Program-made: the position numbers and the translations under genes
Origin: Hadarchaeum sp964343275
Lineage (GTDB): Archaea; Hadarchaeota; Hadarchaeia; Hadarchaeales; Hadarchaeaceae
Direction: 5' to 3'
DNA: 46,952 nucleotides
NCBI GenBank assembly: GCA_964343275.1
Contig: CAYFIY010000009.1
Location: 1 to 46,952, forward strand
Shown: in pieces, positions 16,400 through 25,583 of the stretch
Numbering within the stretch: position 1 is the stretch's first letter
Layout: every line of letters starts with the position of its first letter
Notes under the pieces: model-generated
Databases searched by the model: none
What the model was told of the DNA's origin: nothing
The model's input: only the letters and a program-made list of their open reading frames with translations

Positions 16400-17323
16400 A
16401 TGAGGATTTTAATAACCGGGGCTAGTGGTCTAATCGGTAGCCACTTGGCAAAAAAACTGTCAGCAGACGGAAACTTGGTCGTCGTACTTTATCGTGACAT
16501 GGTTCCCTCTATCTGGCTCGAAGAGGCGCTTGAAAAATGCGTAAAGGTCCGTGGCGATATCAGAGAACTAAACCTCCTAAAACGTATCATAAACGAATAT
16601 GGTGTTGAGCACGTCTACCATTTGGCTGGTGAGACGATAGTTTCGCGTGCGTATCGTGACCCAATTAACACTTTTGAAACTAACTTGATCGGTGCAGTAA
16701 ACTCCTTGGAATCCTGCAGACAGCTTAACGTTGAGAGGGTGTTAATTCAATCTACCGATAAAGTCTACGGCGATAGAATGTATGCCCACGAAGAAGATTC
16801 TTTGGTTCCCCTAGAACCATACAACACCTCCAAAATATGCCAGGATTATTTGGCTAGGTCTTACATGGAGGCATACGGTCTGAAGATATCGGTTCCCAGG
16901 TGTTGTAACGTCTACGGATACGATAAGGCATCGAGGATAGTCCCAAATACAATAAAGAGCGCCTTGCGTGGTGAGTCGCCTGTACTTTTCGCCGGCGAAG
17001 AGAAAACGGCTCGTCAATACATTCACGTAGATGACGCCTGTAACGCTTTGATATTTCTTATGAGCAAGGGCTGGGACGGCCCCATAAATGTTGGAACTGA
17101 TGACGTGTTGACGCAGGCTCAAGTCATCAAGGGTATATGCAAGCATTTTAAAATTCGCGAGCGGCTGGTTGAACGACAAAGACCTCTTAAGCAAATCCTG
17201 CAGCAGTCGATTGATTGGTCGAAAATTAAAAAGCTGGGATGGAGGCCTAAACTTAGATTCGACGATGGTGTCGGGGTTACTATCAAGGCTTTCAAGCGCT
17301 ACAGAGAAGATTGGGATAAATGA
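16400..17323 (+). CDS. NAD-dependent sugar-nucleotide epimerase/dehydratase (GDP-mannose 4,6-dehydratase-like SDR)
   Basis: A 307-residue extended SDR: ITGASGLIG at the N-terminus, YHLAGETIVSRAYRDP (family strand plus active-site loop), STDKVYGD, and catalytic Tyr-x3-Lys in EPYNTSKICQD. The RAYxDP and VPRCCNVYG segments are typical of GDP-mannose or CDP-glucose 4,6-dehydratase-type enzymes. ATG 16400 is chosen because it starts one residue before the first strand; ATG 16364 would add 12 residues. It heads a plus-strand run of glycosyltransferases (17411, 18449, 19617), probably one operon. The specific nucleotide sugar is not determined. Confidence 0.83.
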   Translation: MRILITGASGLIGSHLAKKLSADGNLVVVLYRDMVPSIWLEEALEKCVKVRGDIRELNLLKRIINEYGVEHVYHLAGETIVSRAYRDPINTFETNLIGAVNSLESCRQLNVERVLIQSTDKVYGDRMYAHEEDSLVPLEPYNTSKICQDYLARSYMEAYGLKISVPRCCNVYGYDKASRIVPNTIKSALRGESPVLFAGEEKTARQYIHVDDACNALIFLMSKGWDGPINVGTDDVLTQAQVIKGICKHFKIRERLVERQRPLKQILQQSIDWSKIKKLGWRPKLRFDDGVGVTIKAFKRYREDWDK

Positions 17324-17410
17324 TTGGGTCTGCCCCCGTGCTTGAATGGACAAAATTTCGGCTATAAAATTCATATTTATACATCAACGTTTAAATGGCT
17401 GAGGGGGACA

Positions 17411-18430
17411 ATGGTCAAAATACTCTTTCTGTACTTTGACCCACACTTCATAAATTCTGCCTTTGCAAAATCCGTGGGAGCTGACTTTCTATCAGCCGAT
17501 TTTGTTTTTAAATGGACGAAAAGCAAAAATATTCAGGTTCATAGAAAAGTTATGGGTATGCTCGCCCCGGCATTTCTTTTACCCCGCGGATATGATGTCT
17601 ACTTCTGCGAAGGCACTTTTGTGCTTCCGGTTATCGCTAAAAAGCTGCGACTTTTGCCGAGGCAAGGCAGGATAGTGAACACAATAGTAGATCCGCTTGT
17701 TTATTATCTTCACGCAAAAGTGATCACCGGGGCTAAAAGGCGAGTGCTATTAAACTTCCTGAACGAGATGGATGGATTCACCTGTTTGGGAAAAATGGAA
17801 AAGGAATTGCTCTCGGAATTTGTTGATAAGCCTGCAGTCGTGGTTGACCCTTTTATTCCGAATGATCTTTATAATTCGTACTCGAATGTTTCGCCAGATC
17901 TGAGGAGCCACAGGCTTGTCTTTGTCGCGAGAGGACCGGACTGGTTCTACAAAGGTATCGACCTTCTCGTGAATGGGTTCAGGATAGCCAAACAAGAGGT
18001 AGAAGACCTAGAGCTGAACGTGGTAGGAGATTGGTCACCTAAAAAAGAATGGTTGGTTGAAGGTGTAAAATTTGTTGGCATACAAAAAAGCTTGATACCT
18101 TACTTTGCGAAATCATCTTTATATGTTCACATAGGGCGAGGTGAAGCTTTTGGGATAAGTATACTGGAAGCTATGCTAAGCGGCCTCCCAGCAATAGTTT
18201 CCAAATGGACTGGCGCTAAGGAGGCAGTTAAAAAACTTGGCGATGATTTCATCGTGGATATCTACCCTGAGGATGTGGCCGAAAAAATAATGAAATATTT
18301 TGATTTGAGTTTGGAAAGAAGAATGTTACTATCAAAAAAGGCCAGAAAGGCGGCGGCAGAATATGGGCAAGAGAAAAAGATAGAGCTGTTCCAGAGACAA
18401 TTTCAGAAGCTAATGGACGAAATAAAATAA
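17411..18430 (+). CDS. Family 4 glycosyltransferase
   Basis: A 339-residue GT-B enzyme. The C-terminal donor-binding half shows FVARGPDWFYKGIDLL, ELNVVGDW, and the acidic signature GRGEAFGISILEAMLSGLPAIV (E-x7-E). The N-terminus MVKILFLYFDPHF is the usual first strand. ATG 17411 has GAGGGG (17401-17406) 5 bases upstream; an in-frame ATG at 17324, directly after the previous stop, would add 29 residues not belonging to the fold. It is the second gene of the plus-strand glycan run. Its donor sugar is unknown. Confidence 0.85.
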   Translation: MVKILFLYFDPHFINSAFAKSVGADFLSADFVFKWTKSKNIQVHRKVMGMLAPAFLLPRGYDVYFCEGTFVLPVIAKKLRLLPRQGRIVNTIVDPLVYYLHAKVITGAKRRVLLNFLNEMDGFTCLGKMEKELLSEFVDKPAVVVDPFIPNDLYNSYSNVSPDLRSHRLVFVARGPDWFYKGIDLLVNGFRIAKQEVEDLELNVVGDWSPKKEWLVEGVKFVGIQKSLIPYFAKSSLYVHIGRGEAFGISILEAMLSGLPAIVSKWTGAKEAVKKLGDDFIVDIYPEDVAEKIMKYFDLSLERRMLLSKKARKAAAEYGQEKKIELFQRQFQKLMDEIK

Positions 18431-18448
18431 ATTAAAAGGAGAACTAAG

Positions 18449-19558
18449 ATGGGCGAGAAGCTGAAAATGGCGATGGTGAGCACCGGCATAAGAAGAGATA
18501 CTATTGATCCCATTCGGCACTTCAAAAAATTAGAGATAGTTCATTTTTACACCAGTACTCCGTACTTTGACCTATATCCTGGAGAGCTCGCGGGGATAGT
18601 GAGGTACAAAAATTTTTTTGATTTATGTCACAAAATGAAAAAGTATAAGTTTGATGTTATTCAAGGGTCAGAACCATACGGATTTCCATCAACGCTTCAA
18701 GCGTGCATGGCAAGTTCTTTGATGTTAAAAATTTCAAACGCACCGATGTTTTTTCCGATGCTTGAAAATACTCCCCCCGAAATGAAGTTCGGCATTTTGA
18801 GCCCCTTGATGAAAAGTTATCTCAAGATATACGCGAGCCGGGCTTTTGTAATTCTGTGTCTTAACAAAGGCGCGATGAAAAATTTACTAGATGTTGGTCT
18901 GGATGAAAAGAAATTAGTGCATTGCAATTGGGGGACATGGGGGGTTGACGTCGAAGAATTTAATCCAAAAAAAAGCGAATCTGAACCATCCTACGACCAT
19001 ATGATTCTCTTTGTTGGCTGGCTAAACGAGGCAAAAGGGATACCATCTCTGCTCCCGGCCTTCGGGATCGTCAAAAAGATTTTTCCAAAAGTCAAGCTCG
19101 TAATAATTGGTGAAGGGCCGCTTCGGGGCGAAATAGAGAGATTCGCCAAAACAAATAATCTTGAGAAAGACGTTATAATCCTAGGAACCGTGAAGAACAA
19201 GGACTTACCCCCATACTTCCGCGCAGCTAAAATAACCGTCACCCCATCCGTCACCACCAAAAAATGGATGGAACAGATAGGGATGGTAAACATTCAGAGT
19301 ATGGCGTGCGGCACACCTGTAGTATCCACGTTTTCTGGGGCTATCCCTGAGTACGTTAAGCACGGTGTTACTGGCATTCTCGTGCGAGAGAGGGATCCAG
19401 TCGGATTAGCCGATGCCATAATAAAACTGCTTAAAGACGATGAGCTCAGGAGTAGAATGGGGTCTAGTGCTAGAGAACATGCCGTTAAAAACCTTGATGC
19501 CAAAAAGAATGTGATAGCCAACGAGAAGCTGATATTTGATTTACTTGGCTACAGGTGA
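18449..19558 (+). CDS. Family 4 glycosyltransferase
   Basis: A 369-residue GT-B glycosyltransferase. The C-terminal domain has ILFVGWLNEAKGIPSLLPAF, LVIIGEGPLRGEIE, VTPSVTTKKWMEQIGMVNIQSMACGTPVV and a final PEYVKHGVTGILV loop, the standard GT4 layout. The position normally holding the second Glu of E-x7-E is in the region EQIGMVNIQ, so the motif is altered (Asn-Ile-Gln in place of the E-A/S pattern). AAGGAG lies about 10 bases before ATG 18449. It is 18 bases downstream of the preceding GT, in the same operon. Confidence 0.85.
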   Translation: MGEKLKMAMVSTGIRRDTIDPIRHFKKLEIVHFYTSTPYFDLYPGELAGIVRYKNFFDLCHKMKKYKFDVIQGSEPYGFPSTLQACMASSLMLKISNAPMFFPMLENTPPEMKFGILSPLMKSYLKIYASRAFVILCLNKGAMKNLLDVGLDEKKLVHCNWGTWGVDVEEFNPKKSESEPSYDHMILFVGWLNEAKGIPSLLPAFGIVKKIFPKVKLVIIGEGPLRGEIERFAKTNNLEKDVIILGTVKNKDLPPYFRAAKITVTPSVTTKKWMEQIGMVNIQSMACGTPVVSTFSGAIPEYVKHGVTGILVRERDPVGLADAIIKLLKDDELRSRMGSSAREHAVKNLDAKKNVIANEKLIFDLLGYR

Positions 19559-19616
19559 AATCTAAAACAATCGCACCATTAATTAGAGCGTGAGGAGACC
19601 TCTTAAGCGTGTGAAA

Positions 19617-20702
19617 ATGAAAACGGCCGTCGTCTATGATTTTCTCTTCACCAAGGGCGGTATGGATAGGTCTACTGCAATCTTGGCCGATGGTTTCAAT
19701 GCCGATATATGGACTACAATTTACGAACCAGAGAAGACCTACCCCGAGCTAAAAAAGATAAGAACCTTCCAACATCCTTTGATATTCCGGGGCAGAGGTC
19801 TGATGCAAATGGAATGCGTTTTGAGGTTCAGAGGCATGGATCTTTCCGATTATGACCTCATCATATCCTCGGGCGATTGGGCAAAGCATGTTGGCATGAG
19901 AAAGAAAAATCATCCCCAGCTTCATTTTGAGAATACAGTCGTCAGGCCGCTTTACGACCTCTATACCTTCATTATGGAGCGGTATAGGTTTCCAAGGCGA
20001 CAAGTTTTTGAATCTTGGGCTTGGTTAATGAGAAAGCTGGATCAACAAGCCGTGCGAAAGATCGACATGTTCGCCTGCAATTCCGAGATTACTAAGAACA
20101 GGATAAAAAAATATTACAACGGTGACGCTGAAGTCGTGGGCGTGCCGATAAATGTCAACAGATTCAAAAATCGAAAAGCCGAGGATTTCTACCTTTCGGT
20201 TCAAAGGTTGGCTCCACCCAAGAGGGTTGAAATACAAATTGATGCATTTAGAAGCTTGCCGGATGAAAAGCTAGTAGTGGTGGGTGCATACGACGATAGT
20301 TCCTACGTTCAAATGATTAAAAAAACTTCTCCAAAAAATGTGAAGTTCTTGGGACCTGTATCTGACGATAGGTTGGTTGATCTATATTCCCGCTGCAAGG
20401 CTGCATTACAGACTAGCGTTGACGAAGATTTTGGCCAGGTGCCCATAGAGGCCATGGCGGCCGGGAAGCCGACAATAGCAGTTGATGAGGGTGGTTTCCG
20501 GGAAACGGTGATACAAGGCAAAACGGGTCTCTTATTCACTCAACCCCACGTCGAAAACTTGGTGAAGGCGATAAAAAATTTCGATAGTTATGATTTTGAC
20601 CCGGATTTTTGTCGTAGTAGAGCCGAAATGTTTTCCGAGGACAAATGGATCGCGAATTTAAAGGCGGCAGCGCAAAAAACCTTGGAGCGGCACGGACAGT
20701 AG
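19617..20702 (+). CDS. Family 4 glycosyltransferase
   Basis: A 361-residue GT-B enzyme that starts KTAVVYDFLFTKGGMDRS, with a Gly-Gly acceptor loop as in mannosyl and rhamnosyl transferases of this type. The donor half contains YLSVQRLAPPKRVEIQIDAF, LVVVGAYDD and EDFGQVPIEAMAAGKPTIAV (E-x7-E). GTG 19590 and GTG 19611 are alternative starts; ATG 19617 aligns best with the fold, though the GAGGAG at 19593 sits nearly 20 bases upstream. It is the last gene of the plus-strand run and ends convergently with the next GT. Substrates unknown. Confidence 0.85.
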   Translation: MKTAVVYDFLFTKGGMDRSTAILADGFNADIWTTIYEPEKTYPELKKIRTFQHPLIFRGRGLMQMECVLRFRGMDLSDYDLIISSGDWAKHVGMRKKNHPQLHFENTVVRPLYDLYTFIMERYRFPRRQVFESWAWLMRKLDQQAVRKIDMFACNSEITKNRIKKYYNGDAEVVGVPINVNRFKNRKAEDFYLSVQRLAPPKRVEIQIDAFRSLPDEKLVVVGAYDDSSYVQMIKKTSPKNVKFLGPVSDDRLVDLYSRCKAALQTSVDEDFGQVPIEAMAAGKPTIAVDEGGFRETVIQGKTGLLFTQPHVENLVKAIKNFDSYDFDPDFCRSRAEMFSEDKWIANLKAAAQKTLERHGQ

Positions 20703-20722
20703 ATAGCACCGCTTAAATTTAG

Positions 20723-21844
20723 TCACGCTACAGATTTCATGACTTTTTCAGTTCTTTTCGCGACTTCGTCCCAAGAGTATTTTTTCTTGACAATTTCGTA
20801 ACCCTTTTTTGAAATGTCTCTTTGAAGATTCTCGTCCTTCAAAAGCTGTTCTAACTTCACTAATAGATTATTCGTGTCTCTGGGAGTGAAAAGCAGACCA
20901 CCCTTGCCTCCTTCCGCGACTTCGCCGAGGGCCGATATATTTGAAGATATCGTGGGTGTCCCAGCTGCCATCGCCTCTACTAAAGCTATTCCAAAACCCT
21001 CGACTGTGGATGGTAGGACGGAAACATGTGACGACTTGAGGAGCTCTACCTTTCTTTTATCATCGATAAAGCCTGTGAAAGTTGTTCTGCCTGCTATACC
21101 GAGTCTCTTTGCCAATTCCTCCAGATTTTTCCTTTCTGGACCCACGCCGACGATGAAGAGCTCCGTATCTAAGCTGAGTTTAGAAAAAGCAAGGAGAAGT
21201 TCGTCGATGTGCTTGTACCCTATGAGCCTACCTATATAGATCACCCTCGGTCTTTTAGATCTCTCCACTTTTATCCCGTCGAAGAATGCCAAATCGACAC
21301 CGTTAGGGATGACATCTATTATATCAGGTGGTACCCTGCCCGCCACCAATTTCTCTTTCGATGAATTCGAAACTGTTGTGACCCTTGTATATGGTATCTT
21401 TAGGGCGATATTTTCGAATATCGACATCAGCGAACCCTTGAGACCATACTGCCGAATCCACTCCTTCGTGAAGAAGACATCGTGTATAGTGGCAACGATT
21501 GGCGTGTTTAGTAGCTTGGAACTAAGCCAAGCTGGTGGCACAGGAAAGAAATGCTGAGGGGCGTAGACGTCGAATTTCCCGAGCTTAATGGTTTTGAAGA
21601 GTCCGCCTTTCATGAAAAAAAGTCCGTTCATGAAAGGTTCAAGAGTCAATCTCTTAATTGGGACATAGACCCTATGGGTGTGCATGTTTTCACGTATTTC
21701 GTAGCTTGGCAGATTTTCCAGCCTTCTGGTTATCACGTGAATTTCGTGTTTTTTTGCCAGCCTCTTTCCAATTTCATACATCCTCCTCTCACCTCCTCCA
21801 GGCAAGATCGGATGAAAATAGTCGGACCCTATGAGCACGCGCAT
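20723..21844 (-). CDS. Family 4 glycosyltransferase
   Basis: A 373-residue GT-B enzyme. The N-terminus, GSDYFHPILPGGGERRMYEI, has the glycine-rich acceptor loop; the C-terminal half has VIYIGRLIGYKHIDELL, LFIVGVGPERKNLEEL, and STVEGFGIALVEAMAAGTPTI (E-x7-E) with a PRDTNNLLVKL tail. It is typical of archaeal and bacterial lipid-linked glycan transferases using nucleotide sugars. The start abuts the radical SAM gene upstream on the same strand with almost no gap, so the two are likely co-transcribed. Confidence 0.88.
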   Translation of the reverse strand: MRVLIGSDYFHPILPGGGERRMYEIGKRLAKKHEIHVITRRLENLPSYEIRENMHTHRVYVPIKRLTLEPFMNGLFFMKGGLFKTIKLGKFDVYAPQHFFPVPPAWLSSKLLNTPIVATIHDVFFTKEWIRQYGLKGSLMSIFENIALKIPYTRVTTVSNSSKEKLVAGRVPPDIIDVIPNGVDLAFFDGIKVERSKRPRVIYIGRLIGYKHIDELLLAFSKLSLDTELFIVGVGPERKNLEELAKRLGIAGRTTFTGFIDDKRKVELLKSSHVSVLPSTVEGFGIALVEAMAAGTPTISSNISALGEVAEGGKGGLLFTPRDTNNLLVKLEQLLKDENLQRDISKKGYEIVKKKYSWDEVAKRTEKVMKSVA

Positions 21845-21845
21845 T

Positions 21846-23348
21846 TTAGCCTCCCCTTTTCAGGACATCTGTAAGGAAGTATTTAACCAAGCGCAGGACT
21901 AGTCTTGCATCATCGCGCGAGCGCATTTGCTTTAAACGTTTGTCTATGTTCTTGAGAGAAAGCTCCTTTATTAACCTATGTTTGTAAAATTCTCGATTTG
22001 CTTTTCTTAACCAGTCGGATACCTCGGCCTCACTCATGGTTTTAATATCCATAGTCGGACTGAGGACCTTATAACCACTCCAGTCCGGTTCTTCGGTGAT
22101 GTACCTCGTATCTATGGCCAACTCGTAGAGTCTGGTTCCTGGGTACGGCTGAGCTATGAAGAAGCTTGCGAAATCCAAATCCACCTCCTTCGCGAAGTCC
22201 AAAGTTTTTCTCACAGTTTCTGGAGTTTCACCAGGCAGACCGATTATGAAGAATCCGTTGGTCCATATTCCGAACTCGTTTGACCACCTGATCACCCTCT
22301 TAGCGTGATCGCTCGAGATGGTTTTTCCGATCACATTGTTCCTAAAGTAGGGATCACCATGTTCCAGACCAAAACATAGCCAGTAGCAGCCGGAGTCTTT
22401 CATCTTCCTAAGGAGATCTTTGTTCAAGGTGTTGATGTCTACTCCGTTCGGGGTGGTCCAACTTACGTCGAGGTCTCTCTCAATTATCCCGTCGCAGATG
22501 GCCTCCATTCTCTTGGGGTTTAACGTCAGATTATCGTCTTCGAAGTGGATTTCTTCTACTCCGTATTCCTTTACCAATAGTTGGATCTCTTCCAGCACCT
22601 TCTCAGGGGATCGCTGCCGCCATCTGTGGCCCCATATGGTGTGGATTGAGCAAAAAACGCAATTTCTCGGACACCCCCTGCTGGTGATCATGCTGGTAAA
22701 TCGGGACTTCCTCTCCGCCGCTCCGTGTCCCGCAGCAGCTTTAAAGTACTCCTCCATGGGCAAGAGGTGTCTCGCGGGAAGTGGCAACGAGTCAATGTTC
22801 TTGATGAACGGCCTTGGCGGATTGGCAACGACCTTTTTACCCCTTTTGAAAGCTAGCCCGAGTACATCCCCATATTTGCGCGGATTATTTAGGGATTTGG
22901 CGAGTTCCAAAATCGTGATTTCTCCTTCACCAGTTACCACAAAGTCCACGTTTGGATCCTGCAAAGTTTTTTCAAACGTTACAGAAGGATGAGCCCCGCC
23001 AAAGAGCGTGGTAATGTTCTTATCTAAATCCTTGACAATCTTCGCCGTCTGGTGTGCATTGTGCGCCTGAGACGAAAAAAGGCAACTTATGCCCACCATA
23101 TCAGGGATCCAGGACGATATCTTTTCCCTTATCTTTGAGGGAGGCAATCCAACTTTCACGAATTGATGGCCGCTAACGTTTACCAGCTCTTTGTTTCGCC
23201 ATCCAGAACCCACGGCGTCTAAAATTTTTACTTCATGCCTATTATTCTCCAGAAAAGCCGCGATGTAGGATACTCCTAGGGGAGCCACAACTCTTGGTTT
23301 TTCGAATGGCAAGAAGGTCAATGGTGGAGTTATGAGCAAGATCTTCAT
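21846..23348 (-). CDS. B12-binding-domain radical SAM protein
   Basis: A 500-residue class B-type radical SAM enzyme. Residues 1-180 form a cobalamin-binding-like Rossmann domain (KILLITPPLTFLPFEKP, LGVSYIAAFLENN, VGISCLF, LFGGAHPSVTF). The SAM domain has the cluster motif GCPRNCVFC (Cys about 226, 230, 233), followed by HFEDDNLTLNPKR and IIGLPGETPETVRKTLDFA. Family members methylate unactivated carbon or join carbons. In this island a C-methylation of a sugar, lipid or lipid carrier is plausible, but the substrate cannot be inferred. GTG 23363 is an alternative start. Confidence 0.87.
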   Translation of the reverse strand: MKILLITPPLTFLPFEKPRVVAPLGVSYIAAFLENNRHEVKILDAVGSGWRNKELVNVSGHQFVKVGLPPSKIREKISSWIPDMVGISCLFSSQAHNAHQTAKIVKDLDKNITTLFGGAHPSVTFEKTLQDPNVDFVVTGEGEITILELAKSLNNPRKYGDVLGLAFKRGKKVVANPPRPFIKNIDSLPLPARHLLPMEEYFKAAAGHGAAERKSRFTSMITSRGCPRNCVFCSIHTIWGHRWRQRSPEKVLEEIQLLVKEYGVEEIHFEDDNLTLNPKRMEAICDGIIERDLDVSWTTPNGVDINTLNKDLLRKMKDSGCYWLCFGLEHGDPYFRNNVIGKTISSDHAKRVIRWSNEFGIWTNGFFIIGLPGETPETVRKTLDFAKEVDLDFASFFIAQPYPGTRLYELAIDTRYITEEPDWSGYKVLSPTMDIKTMSEAEVSDWLRKANREFYKHRLIKELSLKNIDKRLKQMRSRDDARLVLRLVKYFLTDVLKRGG

Positions 23349-23506
23349 CCGATGCACTTCCACACCTCTGTTTTAAGCGATGTGACATAAATTGAGCGAA
23401 GTAATGTATTATCACATTGTACGTGGGTTCTAATTTTTTCACCAGAACGAATTTAGACGGTCGGCTGAAAAGCTTTGCCATCTTTATTTATATATAAATT
23501 CATCGG

Positions 23507-24166
23507 CTATTCCATGGTAAGCTTCAGTTTTACCAGCCTGATGAAAATTTTGAACCCGCTTGCGATGGTTGTACCTCGGGCCTTTGAATATGCGGTAAAA
23601 AAACATAATACCGGCGTCTCTTTTATCCTCAGGTTCTTGTGCCTTGCCTGCATAAGTATCTCGGATGAAACCTCGTAGCGGTCGCCCCTGATTTTAATGG
23701 CCTCTAATGCCCGGCGACTAAGGGCCCTCATTCCCGATTGGGAGTCGACTAGTGGAGCACCTAGCATCCTAGTAATCAGATTTAATCCAAAGTTTCCAAC
23801 GCGTTTGTTTAGCGGGATGTCCATAAATTTTCTCGCGCCTATGACGAGGTCGGCATCTTCAATTGAATCCACTATCTGCTTTACAGCTTTTGGGTCGTGT
23901 TGTCCGTCGGAATCGAAGGTGACAGCACAATCGGCTCTTCTTTCCATCGCCGCCTTCAGACCAGTGCGGAGGGCTGCTCCCAGCCCCATATTTTTGAAAT
24001 GTGTTAAGACTACCGCACCCCTTTTGCTAGCTTCCTGTGCAGTTTCATCGCGGGACCCATCGTTTACTACTATAATATTTCGCCAGCCTTCCCTATGTAA
24101 GCTGTCTATTACCCCGCCGATCGTGCCCTCCTCGTTGCGTGCGGGCATTACTATCCAGCATTTCAT
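23507..24166 (-). CDS. Family 2 glycosyltransferase, dolichyl-phosphate sugar synthase-like
   Basis: A 219-residue GT2 enzyme of the DPM1 type. It begins with IVMPARNEEGTIGGVIDSL, then VVNDGSRDET, a VTFDSDGQHDP metal-binding motif, and VDSQSGMRALSRRAL. This arrangement is typical of polyprenol/dolichol-phosphate mannose or glucose synthases that charge a lipid carrier at the cytoplasmic membrane. No C-terminal membrane segments are present, so it is the soluble form. ATG 24166 overlaps the upstream epimerase stop (ATGA) and is preferred over the upstream start at 24193. Donor sugar unknown. Confidence 0.87.
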   Translation of the reverse strand: MKCWIVMPARNEEGTIGGVIDSLHREGWRNIIVVNDGSRDETAQEASKRGAVVLTHFKNMGLGAALRTGLKAAMERRADCAVTFDSDGQHDPKAVKQIVDSIEDADLVIGARKFMDIPLNKRVGNFGLNLITRMLGAPLVDSQSGMRALSRRALEAIKIRGDRYEVSSEILMQARHKNLRIKETPVLCFFTAYSKARGTTIASGFKIFIRLVKLKLTME

Positions 24167-25104
24167 CCTTGTATGGCCCCCGTGTTTTCCCATAATATTT
24201 TTATTCCACTCTCGACCGAGACCCTCGGCATAAATCCCAATAGCTTTTCAGCTTTTGAGATGTCCGCTTGGCTATGTTTGATGTCCCCAGACCGAGCATC
24301 CTTGTAGGTCGGTTTGATGTCGGTATTCCGAGACATCCTGATGAACATATCGCAAAGTTCGTTTATACTTGTCTGCTTCATGGTGCCTATGTTGATTATT
24401 TCCCCCTCCAAGTCTGGTCGTTCAAGCGCAAGTAATGTAGCATCTACCACATCTTCCACGAATATAAAATCGCGAGTTTGATTGCCGCTGCCCCAGATTA
24501 TCGGTGGCAGATTGTTTCGCAGGCGTTCGATGAATTTCAACATGACTCCTGCATATTCACCTCCCGCCTGCCCCGGGCCGTACACGTTGAAATATCTTAA
24601 TGAGACTGCTGGAAATTCGCCGACCTCGTAAAATGCGTGGCAGCTATTCTCTGCGTTGAGTTTGGATATGGCGTAAGGCGATAGGGGTTTTGGTGCTGTG
24701 TTCTCAGATATTGGTAGTTTGTCCGCCTCTCCGTAAACAGCGCACGACGAGGCATAAACAAACCTCTTGATTCCAGCGTCCCTGCTAGCGTTTAATAGTG
24801 TTAGTGTCCCTTGAACATTGATCTCGTGTGTTGTACTTGGATCATTAATAGATAGTGGCACGCTTATCACAGCTGCTAGGTGCACTACAGCATCAGCTTC
24901 GCGCATAGCTCTTTTGACGGTCGCGCCGTCTCTTATGTCGCCCTTGATAAAATTAAAATACTGATTTTCCAAGTGCGGCTTTAGGTTGTATTCTCCACAG
25001 TTAGAAAGGTTATCCAACACTGTAACCTGGTCACCTCTTTCGAGTAGCGCGTCGACCAGATGTGAGCCTATGAAACCTGCACCCCCTGTAACCAACACCA
25101 GCAT
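24163..25104 (-). CDS. UDP-glucose 4-epimerase-like NAD-dependent epimerase
   Basis: A 313-residue extended SDR of the GalE type: VTGGAGFIGSHLVDALLERG, VLDNLSN, VHLAAVISVPLS, YASSCAVYG and catalytic Tyr-x3-Lys in PYAISKLNAE. RYFNVYGPGQ and GNQTRDFIFVEDVV are GalE-family signatures. It is expected to invert C4 of a UDP-hexose or UDP-HexNAc. The stop overlaps the start of the GT2 gene downstream. Upstream, 67 bases separate it from the divergent YjbQ-family gene; this is where the glycan island ends and housekeeping genes begin. Confidence 0.88.
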   Translation of the reverse strand: MLVLVTGGAGFIGSHLVDALLERGDQVTVLDNLSNCGEYNLKPHLENQYFNFIKGDIRDGATVKRAMREADAVVHLAAVISVPLSINDPSTTHEINVQGTLTLLNASRDAGIKRFVYASSCAVYGEADKLPISENTAPKPLSPYAISKLNAENSCHAFYEVGEFPAVSLRYFNVYGPGQAGGEYAGVMLKFIERLRNNLPPIIWGSGNQTRDFIFVEDVVDATLLALERPDLEGEIINIGTMKQTSINELCDMFIRMSRNTDIKPTYKDARSGDIKHSQADISKAEKLLGFMPRVSVESGIKILWENTGAIQG

Positions 25105-25171
25105 TTTTACCCCACACTTATTTCTGCTTACGTTAAAATAGACAAAGCGAGATTAGATTTTTGGGAGCTGG

Positions 25172-25582
25172 ATGAGAACGTGGCAAAAGGAATTAACAAT
25201 TTTCACTAGGAAGCAGCGTGATGTGGTCGACGTTACGAATGAAGTTCTTTCAGCTGTTAGCGAATCCGGAATCAAGGACGGTCTGCTCGTCGCTCAGCTG
25301 CCTCACGCTACTGCAGCCCTCGTTCTTAATGAGGATGAGGACGGTGTGAAACAAGACCTGCTGGACAAGTTGGAGGATTTAGTGCCATTAAGAGGTAAAT
25401 ATCGACACGATCGCATCGACGATAATTCCCATGCTCACCTGAAATCCGCCATTATTGGCTCGTCCCGAGTTCTTCCAGTAATAAATGGGAGGGTGCAGAG
25501 TGGTAAATGGCAGAGTTTTCTCGTGGTGGAAGAGGACGGCCCCCGGAACAGGAGATTGGTAGTTTTAGTTATGGGGGAATAA
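25172..25582 (+). CDS. YjbQ/UPF0047 family protein
   Basis: A 136-residue member of the YjbQ family (secondary thiamine-phosphate synthase enzyme family by annotation). Conserved features are the HATAALVLNEDEDGV motif, YRHDRIDDNSHAHLKS with histidines that line the central site, and GRVQSGKWQSFLVVEEDGPRNR. Family proteins are small trimers; the physiological function is uncertain. It is the first gene of a plus-strand trio with an RNase H-like gene starting at 25584 and a uracil-DNA glycosylase gene. ATG 25172 follows a GGGAGC-type ribosome binding site. Confidence 0.87.
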   Translation: MRTWQKELTIFTRKQRDVVDVTNEVLSAVSESGIKDGLLVAQLPHATAALVLNEDEDGVKQDLLDKLEDLVPLRGKYRHDRIDDNSHAHLKSAIIGSSRVLPVINGRVQSGKWQSFLVVEEDGPRNRRLVVLVMGE

Positions 25583-25583
25583 C

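Noticed and set aside
22420..22992. A 190-residue plus-strand ORF over the radical SAM gene.
   Set aside because: Antisense shadow with low-complexity, Ser/Pro-rich content and no motif.
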